The notes beneath the pieces are model-generated. The model worked only from the letters and a program-made list of their open reading frames with translations. It was not told the origin of the DNA and did no database searches. DNA of 18,614 nt from Terana coerulea (taxonomy: Eukaryota > Basidiomycota > Agaricomycetes > Polyporales > Phanerochaetaceae): NCBI GenBank assembly GCA_024811115.1, contig JAKOGH010000089.1, positions 1 to 18,614 on the forward strand. The letters are read 5' to 3'. The translations under genes were made by a program, and so were the position numbers. Of this stretch, positions 1 to 7,343 are shown piece by piece (the first letter of the stretch is position 1; every line of letters starts with the position of its first letter).

Positions 1-607
1 ATCGTTCGCTTTGAGACAAGGTGCCAGTGCGTTGCGGCTACAGGCTTTTACACCCCTCCATTGACGCTGCGGAGTAGGTTCGCAGCACGCACTACGACCG
101 TTTTATCAAAAATCAGGGCACAAGGCCTCTTTAACAACTTAGTGGGGATTGCATCGTGCCAGCCCTGGAACTTTCTTTGACGTGTGTCGGCAATGCGTCC
201 AGGTGAGCATGGCTAAGAAACATAATCAGGTAAAGCTCCAAACTTTAACACATGTGTGTTGGTTCTCTCTCACCGTAGTGCTAGAGCGTGAGGCCCTCGA
301 TTCGCAAGTTGTCGGGTAACATGGTAGGGAGGTACTTACACGCTCCGTGGGCGCTTGTAACCTGAGAAATGACTTTGTGGCGTTACCGTGGGAACTCCGC
401 TGCGGCTCTGTTCGGCTCGCTTCATTTCTGCGATCTTCCCACCGTGACCACTCCCACATACAAAGCCTCGCCTCCTCACTTTCAGGGCTTAAGCTGCCAC
501 GAATTCATCCCAAGGGACATGGAAAACTCTGCTCTGGTGCAACGCAAAAGTCGGGCGGTCAGCTTACCGCCCAGCCGGAATCACAATGCGGCTGGCAAAC
601 ACGACAG
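1..607. other. Gene-free leader region
   Basis: No convincing coding region, RNA gene or repeat is visible in this stretch. Open frames on both strands are short, have no recognisable domains and differ in codon choice from the real genes of the window. It probably holds the distal promoter of the coiled-coil gene that starts at 742, and perhaps the end of a gene lying to the left of the window. Confidence 0.4.
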
Positions 608-741
608 GATATAATGCCACCCACCCCGCGAGTTCCAACCTTCACAAGCTTCATCTACCACCAACAGCTCAACAGGCAACTACTGTTCTTCTTCTCCCTC
701 GAATCACTCGCTTTATCTCCCACGCCGCCGCACGTTTGAAG
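608..741 (+). promoter_or_regulatory. Putative core promoter and leader of the coiled-coil gene
   Basis: A TATA-like ATATAA lies at about 609-614. It is followed by a long pyrimidine-rich stretch at about 640-735 containing TTCTTCTTCTCCCTC, which runs up to the ATG at 742. This arrangement is common in fungal genes and supports 742 rather than the upstream in-frame ATG at 586 as the start. No transcription start can be proven from sequence. Confidence 0.35.
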
Positions 742-1557
742 ATGGACACCGCACGCGTCAGAGCCACCCTCGCCTCCAAGACGAAGCCCACACCGGCCTA
801 TTGCAACGAGCTCGCCGAGAAGGCCGAACGTGTACAAAGCTCGATTGAAGCCGTTCACGCTGAAAGCACTGGTCTACGCGCCCCTCTGAACGACAAGCAG
901 GGCGAGGTCGCAAGCGCACAGCTCGACGTCCTCCGCCTGCGCGGCGAGGTCCATGCTGCCAGGGAGGGTGCCGACCATGACTTCCTTCCGCTCATGAACA
1001 CGCTTCAGTCGGAGCGGAGCAGGGCTCTCGGGTGGCAGCGCAAGCCTCAGCAAAGCTCGCTGGACTCAGGGACACCGCCGGCGATCTCCGGACGCAGTTG
1101 TGCGACGCGACGAAGAGGCGGGAGGACGCCGAGGCTTGGGTCGCAGCCAAGCTTGCAGAATTTGAGCAGCTCAGAAAGCGACGCGAGGCTGCAATATTGG
1201 TTCGGAATGCGCAGCTCGAGGCGGAAAACGACGTGCTCGCACGCTCTCTTGGATTTTCTGCGGCGCGATAACGCTCGACTTAGTGACGAACTACAGGCAG
1301 TGCGTCTCAGTAACCAAGCGGCAGAAGCCGAGCAGGAATCATTGCATCTCCGTAACAAGGAGGCGGAAGCCAAGCTGGAAGCATTGCATCTCAGTGAGAA
1401 GGAGGTGGAAACCAAGCTGGAGGAGCTTAGGAACAGGAAGAAGCTACTACTGCAATTGAAGCAGGCTCAGGTGCCAAGTCGCTTGCCTCGAGACAGTGCG
1501 GTAGCCATAAGATCATTCACGAAAGTCCATCCCTTAACGCATTATACCCTACCGTAA
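742..1557 (+). CDS. Coiled-coil protein of unknown function (two frame breaks or two introns)
   Basis: I do not recognise a family. The protein is rich in Glu, Lys, Leu, Ala and Gln in heptad order, so an extended alpha-helical coiled coil is expected, with no signal peptide or membrane span. The reading frame changes twice. Frame 1 runs from 742 to about 1022, frame 3 (starting VAAQASAKLAGLRD) from about 1032 to 1250, and frame 1 again from about 1262 to the TAA at 1555-1557. Model A is one missing base near 1023-1031 and one extra base in the T run near 1253-1257, giving an unbroken coil of about 271 residues. Model B is two introns, 968-1008 (41 nt) and 1233-1296 (64 nt), both GT-AG and in phase but with weak donors (GTGCCG, GTGCTC), giving about 236 residues. 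I prefer A because the heptads continue across both breaks. The last third contains a 42-nt tandem repeat. Confidence 0.55.
   Translation: MDTARVRATLASKTKPTPAYCNELAEKAERVQSSIEAVHAESTGLRAPLNDKQGEVASAQLDVLRLRGEVHAAREGADHDFLPLMNTLQSERSRALGWQRKPQQSSLDSGTPPAISGRSCATRRRGGRTPRLGSQPSLQNLSSSESDARLQYWFGMRSSRRKTTCSHALLDFLRRDNARLSDELQAVRLSNQAAEAEQESLHLRNKEAEAKLEALHLSEKEVETKLEELRNRKKLLLQLKQAQVPSRLPRDSAVAIRSFTKVHPLTHYTLP
1321..1440 (+). repeat. 42-nt in-frame tandem repeat (14-residue coiled-coil unit)
   Basis: Copy 1 is at 1321-1362, copy 2 at 1363-1404 and a diverged partial copy at 1405-1440. Each encodes two heptads of the pattern AEAxxExLHLxxKE. The first two copies share most bases, including the block GCATTGCATCTC or its near match, which points to recent duplication. 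As the unit is 42 nt, copy-number change keeps frame and simply lengthens the coil. Confidence 0.75.
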
Positions 1558-1589
1558 TGATACAATAACATCATTCAAGTGTACTCTGC

Positions 1590-2887
1590 TCAGCCTCCAT
1601 CGCTTGGTGTCGTATCATAAAACGCGAAATCCGCTTGCCGCATCAGCACCAGCCCGAGCGGCGCAAGCACCTCTGCGCTGACCGTCGCGCCTTCCCTGTC
1701 TGCCGGCCCGGCGACACAGACCTTCAGCTCCGTGCTGTCCCTCGGCCGCGTCACGGCCGTCTTGAGCACCTCGTTCCCGAGGCTGCCGTCCGTGTTCTGC
1801 TGCTGGAGCCGCAGCGCGGGGCGAAGCTGCCCAGCGCCCAGCCGTTGTCGGGTATGCCGAGCTGGGTGGTGACTGAGGGGACGCCGGAGGGGTACGTCGA
1901 GGAGAGCGTGGTGTTCAGCGGGACCGCGGAGGTGATGTTGAAGAAGAGATGCGAGCCCTGGTCGAACGTGCCCGTCATGCATGGCTTGCTCGACGTCGTG
2001 TTCGACTTGCCGCCGCTGGGGTCTGAGTCTGGCAGGGTGCAGTTGCCCGTGAGGCTGTTGTCGGCGAAGTCGTACTGGACATGTTGCAGCGTCGGGTACA
2101 TGTTCAGCGGGATGTTCGATTGCGGGTTATTCCAGCTGCGGAGCTGGAAGAGCCAGTTGTCTCCATCGTCCGGGTTGGTGATTAGATAGGTGAAGAGCGG
2201 AGTAGGGGAAGAAGGGGAGGGGGAATTGGGTAGAAGTAGGCTACGTTCACGACGTAGCGGGGGTCGTTATATGATTTGCCGTCGAGGATAACGAACATTG
2301 GATAGTTGTCGCAGCGGTGATTCCACGCATTCTGTGCCAACCAGCGTATCAGTGGTCAAGTATAGTTATCATGCTCTCTTCCACGCACCTTCTGAATGAT
2401 GGGCGTGACGATCCATCCGCCAAAGAACGGCATAATCACTATGAACACCAGCGCCGGGAAGCAGACTAAGATGCTGAAGAGCAAGAGCATGAAACGGCCT
2501 CCTCTACCCAGCCGTTCGGCGGTGCCTATGAGGAGTGCCAGGCAGCCGTAGGCCGCCCAAACGTTGATCAAGCCCAAGACGAAGCCAAAGAAGAACATCA
2601 CGATAGTGTACCCCGTAAAGGCCGATGATTTGTAGTCAATCGCGTTGTGAGGCACAGGGTTGACTTTGGAAACAACATCTACGGACATACAGACAGTTAG
2701 AAACCGCTGAACATTACAGCAAGTAGGACATACAGAAGTAAATCCACCATGCATCGGCGACATTGACCGCGAGCCATATCTGGGGAGGTTGCGGTCAGTC
2801 GGGTGTGCACACGAGAACGTGAGTGACAATGGTGCTTACTACAAACGTGGTGAATAAGCAGCATGAGCTGTAGGAGTTGCGAGCCAT
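1590..2887 (-). CDS. Multi-span membrane protein with extracellular-type C-terminal domain, function unknown
   Basis: The start ATG is at 2885-2887 (MARNSYSSCC). Introns are 2780-2839 (GTAAGC, 60 nt), 2679-2733 (GTATGT with a CTAAC branch site, 55 nt) and 2332-2388 (GTGCGT, 57 nt). Three hydrophobic spans follow in order: residues about 10-32, about 50-80 (IVMFFFGFVLGLINVW) and about 90-118 (MLLLFSILVCFPALVF). After these comes a domain of about 255 residues with Cys and several N-x-S/T sites (NNTT-like, FNIT, LNTT), so a surface-exposed glycoprotein domain is likely. I know of similar unnamed proteins in basidiomycetes but no function. Two frame breaks remain, each equal to one missing base: in the C/T tract at about 2205-2231 and in the GCCCCG stretch at about 1816-1822. 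A 107-nt intron (2144-2250) could replace the first break but would remove well-formed sequence. With both corrected the protein is about 375 residues, ending at the TGA at 1590-1592. Confidence 0.65.
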
Positions 2888-4333
2888 GCTGGGCCAAGGC
2901 TCTTACTACCCGAAAGGATTGTGCGAAACACGGGAGGGAAATCGGGATGGCGTCCTGAGGTTGGGTGGAGGAATTTTGCGCACGCCGATCCATTAAATAC
3001 GCACCCATCCATCCAGTGCATGTTCATTGTGTACCATATATGCGCGGCGGCTGTGTCAGATACACTAGCGTCTCCACTTGCAAGGACCCCCAGTGTATAG
3101 CATGACTTGTCTGCACAAACGTGGACAGTCGGATCCGGTGTTCGCGCGTTATCATGCGGGGGCATTGCCTGTCATGTATTCACGGTCCGCCAAAGGGTTG
3201 TATGCGGAGGCGGGGCAGTTCCTTTGATCCATGTCGCCCCTCGGACATGGTGTGTGAGCACCATGAACGCGTTCTTCTGGCCTCGTGCCATGAACGCCAA
3301 GAGAAACCTGAGTGGAATGTCGGAAAGTAGATTAAGGCACGGCCGAGCCGTATTGCCAAGAGACGCCAAAGAGGCTGTACGAATGACGATCCTTTCGAGG
3401 TGAGGTTGTATGGCGCTGATCAGCAGGGGAATCGATACGAAAGGGGCAGAGAAGCTAGCACAGGGTTGAAGTAGAGTGGTGGTGACGGCTTGAGACAGCT
3501 AAACGGCCCATGAATATGGCATGGGCTGCGAACTCTCAGGATATAATCACTGCTTAAGAAACATTCAGCGGTACGGCCACATATGCAAACTCAAATAACA
3601 CATACACATTCATTGTCATAGTCTATGTGTGACTAGGGCGTGTCACCGCCCGAGGAGCACGCACGCAACAGGCTGCAAGGCAGCGGCGATCGACGTGGAC
3701 AGCCTCCCGCCAACTATGCATGCATCACTGTCATGGGACACCGGTTATTTTGCACCGAAATGCCATGCAGTCCCCGAGCATATTGGCGTAATCTCTGCGC
3801 GTTTGGTACGGCATGTGATTATGACGGGTATGCCAATGATCGTAGGAGCGTTACATCAAAGTGGTTGAAATTCAAGTTGGATTCGAGGGCGATGGATTCG
3901 TTTGAGAAGTTTGGCGTAACAGGTGCGCTGCAGTGTCTTTGAGCTTGCGATATATCATCTGTGTCCAAGTCGTCCTTCAGGCGTGCATTTTTCAGTCTCG
4001 ACGTGATTTTCAGTTGGGTAGCACGAATGTCACCCAGCTTACCTACGAGCTGAATCTCGCACGATTGGGCCGTACGAGCTTTTGTGACGATATCTTGCTT
4101 TACCAGTGGCTTGGTTGGAGTATCTATAGCGTAAGGCATTGTCGAAGTCACGGTTTGAGTGTAATGTTACGGTTGCGGCGTTGTTCAAGTTAGCATGAGG
4201 GGCGCTTATCCGTCATTACGGTGGACGCTCGTAAACACTCAACGGATATCGTTGCACTTCGCACGGGGGAAAAGGAATTAAAGGAAGATAAATTTCTGAA
4301 CCTCTCCACCATTATTCTTAAGCAAAATGGAAG
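2888..4333. other. Gene-poor stretch, nothing firmly recognised
   Basis: About 1.4 kb with no family I recognise. The part next to 2888 should contain the promoter of the membrane-protein gene. The best open frame is on the minus strand at 3819-4151 (110 codons, starting MTSTMPYAIDTPTKP). Its composition is protein-like, but its AT-richer codons are unlike those of the neighbouring genes and no splice partners or motifs are obvious. Another minus frame at 2839-3165 overlaps the first exon of the membrane protein and is more likely leader sequence. I see no transposon ends or long repeats. Confidence 0.3.
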
Positions 4334-4338
4334 AAAAA
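4334..4338 (-). terminator. RNA polymerase III terminator of tRNA-Pro
   Basis: A run of five T on the minus strand lies about 18 nt past the 3' end of the tRNA-Pro gene. This is the expected form and distance for a Pol III stop. Confidence 0.7.
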
Positions 4339-4356
4339 GGTAGCCCACAGAGCAAA

Positions 4357-4459
4357 GGGCTCAACCGGGAATTGAACCCGGGACCTCCTGCATGCTTACC
4401 GGGTTCGATTCCCGGGGGTATGACCCGAAGCAGGAATCATACTACTAGACCATTGAGCC
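4357..4459 (-). tRNA. tRNA-Pro (anticodon CGG) with 31-nt intron
   Basis: Read on the minus strand from 4459, the acceptor stem GGCTCAA pairs with TTGAGCC at 4358-4364, and 4357 is the discriminator. The D-arm is GGTCTAGTAGTATGATT. The anticodon stem CCTGC pairs with GCAGG (4387-4391) around loop TTCGGG plus T, placing anticodon CGG at 4425-4427. The T-arm has stem CCGGG and loop TTCAATT. The intron spans 4393-4423 and sits one base 3' of the anticodon, the standard position for nuclear tRNA introns. Without the intron the tRNA is 72 nt. The intron is unusual: it is nearly the reverse complement of the T-arm of this same tRNA. Confidence 0.9.
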
Positions 4460-4979
4460 ATGCAACCATTCGAGTCCGTCTGTTACATTACCACCACCCA
4501 CTACGTAGGCATGGCGCGGTTGCACTCAACCCGAGACTCAACCTTCAAGCTCCTTCAAGGGCACCGTAGACATTGTTAGGTCGAACCTAGGTTTCTCACT
4601 GGTGGCGTGTCAACGTATTACCAAATCGCGAGGTCTTCAGACTGAACTCCCGGTCAGTCTGGGAAAAACACGATGAATTCAGCAATACTAGTGTAGCCAG
4701 AATTTCACAAGCATATCTGCCAGTAATTCTGGCTAATGTATATACAACCCTGAAGATCATTATGACATGGCTGCTATGAGCCTACACACTTGATGGCAGA
4801 TGCCAGGGGCTGTGATTGGCGGCCGCTGCATGGACTAGCAGATGTTAAACATTCCATTTGCAAAATGAGCTTATGCCGAATTGGGAGTAGTCTTGAATAG
4901 ACCATCAGTCATACTCAAAAGCGGAGAGATTTAAGACAATAGATATACCTACACTACTAGCTTTAAAGATAAGAAGCAC
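4460..4979. other. Spacer between two tRNA genes
   Basis: No coding region is supported here. The sequence is AT-richer than the gene-bearing parts. It contains a perfect 11-bp inverted repeat (4694-4704 / 4725-4735) and a short 6-bp one around 4639-4658. A NotI-type GCGGCCGC is present at about 4821. There is no evidence of a transposon. Confidence 0.4.
4694..4735. repeat. Perfect 11-bp inverted repeat, possible hairpin
   Basis: The left arm TAGCCAGAATT (4694-4704) is the exact reverse complement of the right arm AATTCTGGCTA (4725-4735), with a 20-nt spacer. It lies in the spacer between tRNA-Pro and tRNA-Ser. No flanking target duplication was identified, so a mobile origin is not supported. 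Confidence 0.7.
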
Positions 4980-4983
4980 AAAA
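4980..4983 (-). terminator. Probable Pol III terminator of tRNA-Ser
   Basis: A run of four T on the minus strand lies about 25 nt beyond the 3' end of the tRNA-Ser gene. It is the first T run of sufficient length downstream. Confidence 0.5.
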
Positions 4984-5008
4984 TAGATGAAGACATGCTT
5001 TTTCAGCA

Positions 5009-5101
5009 CGACACCAGCAGGATTCGAACCTGCGCCCTACAAGAGGAGGTGATAATCGAACGGATTCGAATCAACCGCCGTAACCACTTGGCTATAGTGC
5101 C
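5009..5101 (-). tRNA. tRNA-Ser (anticodon CGA) with about 11-nt intron
   Basis: Read on the minus strand from 5101, acceptor GGCACTA pairs with TGGTGTC (5010-5016, with G-T pairs) and 5009 is the discriminator G. The D-arm is GCCAAGTGGTTACGGC. The anticodon arm starts GTTGA TTCGAA, giving anticodon CGA, followed by an intron of about 11 nt (TCCGTTCGATT) and the 3' half ATCACC. A class II variable arm (CCT CTTGT AGG) and the T-arm GCAGG TTCGAAT CCTGC complete it. Mature length is 82 nt, as expected for tRNA-Ser. The second base pair of the anticodon stem is T-C instead of T-A, so one mismatch remains. Ser(CGA) genes in fungi commonly carry an intron, which supports this reading. Confidence 0.85.
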
Positions 5102-5384
5102 TTCAGATGGTCGAAACTGGCGTGGAATATAAGCGGCTATGCTCATTGTACATGTTCCATACTACGGCACCACCGCATCGACATACCGAATAAACAACAC
5201 CCTTGTCCTTCACAATAGATGCATCTGTATCTCCGGATCTCTGCTATTTCAGCATCCTGGAAGACGGTCTGAGCCTGTCTGCCAGCCCTTGGAAGCAACC
5301 CCGGAGTCTCGCGCCACATCCTCCAGTCGTCGCGGTCCGAGAATTTACACCGCACAAGCCATTCTCCCAGCAAACACGTCTACG

Positions 5385-7003
5385 ATGGATTTCGACGGTA
5401 ATTGTGCGCCGCCACCGCCGTCGCGTGAGTGTCCGCCGAGGTTGATCGTTGGCGGGCTGCCGCTGTCCTGAGTCGCGTGCGTGCTATTCACCCCTGTGTA
5501 CCGGATTTCTAGTGCCGCGGAAGAAGGCGTCGGATCTGCCTGAGCTGGCGGACGAGGAGCCGGCGTTGGTGGCGGTCGAAGACGGTGCGAGACGCGTCAT
5601 TGACCGGGGCGCGTGCGGCGGACTGATGATGTGCGCGTGCCCGCAGAGCAGGTGCCCGGCTATAGGATCACCCTGAACACGGATTCAGGTGCGTGTGCGC
5701 TCGCCACTCCGTCCCTTACGCCACATTCACGCCGATGGACGCCGCAGACCTTGCGACCTTGCCTCCCGCACAGCTCTTCGAGCTCAACCAGGTGCGTCTC
5801 TGATCACTCATCTGCTACCTACGCGAGTGTTCACCGCGGACGTACGCTAGCAAGCACTCCATGATGCGGAACAACCCCCGAGATCCCACTCGTGGGCGCG
5901 ATCACGAAGCTCGTCGACCTGCGCGAAGAGTACGAGCGCGGGAACCAGACGTTTGTCAAGCAGATCAATTACTTGGTGAAGCAGGGGTACCTCGGGATAC
6001 GCAGGACCCGCGGAGATGGTACGTCTCGCCCCATAAGCTCAGGCTGTCTCTCTCAGCTCATCGCGACTTCACCGATGTAGGAGACTGCTTCTATCGCGGT
6101 ACGCGCTCATGTTTTACCCCTCGAGATACACACTGAGTACCCCTAGCGTTCGCTTTCGCGTATGTCGAGCGGCTCCTCAAAGCAGAGGAGCCGCGTCGCA
6201 CGCCGCTCGTGCAGTCCACTCTCGCGTTCCTCAGCCAGACCAAACGCCTCCTCGACGACGCCAACTACCAGGCGCTCGTGTACGAGGACTTCTACGACGT
6301 CCTCGCGCACACCCTCAAGCGCATTCTAGGGCCGGCGGACGGCGCGCCCGCGCTAACACCGCGAGGGCTCCTCGAGGCCTTCTGCGACGGCGAAGGTGCG
6401 TCCCCCCGCTATGCACGAGACTGAAACGCGGCGCGCGCTGAGACGGCGGCGCAGTGTCGAACTCGATCATGCTCTACATGCGCTACCTCACCTCCGCGCA
6501 GATCAAGACGCACCCGGACGACTACGCCGCCTTCCTCTTCCACCCCGACCTCGGCGAGCCGATGGAGCCCGCCGCGTTCTGCGACAACTTTGTCGACGCG
6601 ATGGGCAAGGAGGCCGGTGCGCGATCCCTGCCTGCTCTGACGCTCGCGTTCACCGCTGACTGCTGAGTGTTGGTGTTGCCGTCGCACATGCAGACCATGT
6701 CCAGATGTCCGCGCTCGCTGCAGCCCTGAAGGTGGACGTTCGCGTCGCGTACCTCGACGGGCACGCGCAACCTGGGCAACCCGCAGGTGCACAGGGCGAC
6801 GTGGGCGCATCGACGAGCCACGTCAACTTCGTCACGTTTGAGAACGGCGAGAACGCGGGGTGGGAGCCCCTGACGTTGTTGTATCGGTGAGTGCCGTGCG
6901 ACACAAGCGACTCAGTGCTGAAGTTTGAGTGATGACGCGCAGGCCGGGACACTATGACGTGCTGTCGAGGTCGAGTGAGGACACCCCGGAGGGGCTCTTT
7001 TAG
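5385..7003 (+). CDS. Otubain-type deubiquitinase (peptidase C65, OTU superfamily)
   Basis: Otubains cleave ubiquitin chains from proteins in the cytosol and nucleus. Exons are 5385-5424, 5513-5584, 5647-5688, 5748-5791, 5851-6018, 6081-6098, 6147-6395, 6455-6616, 6694-6886 and 6943-7003. The splice sites are GT-AG and all phases join. The catalytic centre is visible: GDGDCFYR holds the Asp and nucleophile Cys and is assembled across introns 6019-6080 and 6099-6146, while RPGHYDVL near the C-terminus holds the catalytic His. Family blocks AQLFELNQ, KEADHVQMSALA and VNFVTFENG are also present. One frame slip is needed in exon 5 at the C run 5875-5879 (one missing base), which gives 349 residues. 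Alternatively exon 5 starts at 5883 after a GAG acceptor, removing about ten residues that the family usually has. A shorter start at ATG 5735 (inside the fourth intron of this model) is possible. The 340-bp 3' side is convergent with the hydrolase gene. Confidence 0.9.
6081..6098 (+). other. 18-nt microexon carrying the otubain catalytic Cys
   Basis: This exon lies between introns 6019-6080 (GTACGT...GTAG, 62 nt) and 6099-6146 (GTACGC...CTAG, 48 nt). It supplies the last two bases of a Gly codon, then Asp-Cys-Phe-Tyr-Arg and the first base of Ala. The protein motif only reads GDGDCFYRAF when both introns are removed, so the exon is strongly supported by the family motif. Confidence 0.88.
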
Positions 7004-7343
7004 CTGCTTCTGGGTCGACGGGACGGTGGCAGACGGAAGGAGAACGGTGAATGAAGAAAGTGTATTTTTAGTGCGCGATTGAACGTCTTGGGCTGTGTAT
7101 TGCTGATTTGAACTGAATCACGCCGGAATGCGAACGCGGTATTCTTCCATCTAGTACCCTCACCGCTCAGAAATTAAAGCTGGTCCTTGATGGGCCGAAG
7201 ACGGGGATAATTGTGCGCACTGAAAGTTACAGCAATCAGACCCATACGACTGTGGCGAAGCAATGCAGTTTTAGATCACAGTTGTGTCGGTGAAGGCTAT
7301 TGACATATTTAATCGCAGCTTGATTATCGCATTTCTCTAGGCT
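7004..7343. other. Convergent intergenic region (3' sides of otubain and hydrolase genes)
   Basis: Both flanking genes end here, so it should hold their 3' untranslated regions and polyadenylation signals. It is AT-richer than the coding regions. No gene, repeat or RNA is recognised. Confidence 0.5.

Noticed and set aside
586..741. Upstream in-frame ATG at 586 for the coiled-coil gene
   Set aside because: The added residues do not form coiled coil, and the DNA looks like a pyrimidine-rich leader after a TATA-like site; ATG 742 fits better.
2144..2250. 107-nt intron in the membrane-protein gene instead of a frame slip
   Set aside because: Phase works (GTGAAC to TTCCAG), but it would remove LFTYLITNPDDGDNWLFQ, which reads as real protein of this domain; kept only as an alternative.
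2839..3165. Minus-strand open frame as an N-terminal exon of the membrane protein
   Set aside because: Its frame does not match the phase of the well-supported splice at 2840/2779, while ATG 2885-2887 joins in phase and gives a good first membrane span.
4399..4415. A separate tRNA on the plus strand suggested by a good T-arm and B-box
   Set aside because: No acceptor, D-arm or anticodon arm accompanies it on the plus strand; it lies exactly within the intron of a complete minus-strand tRNA-Pro.
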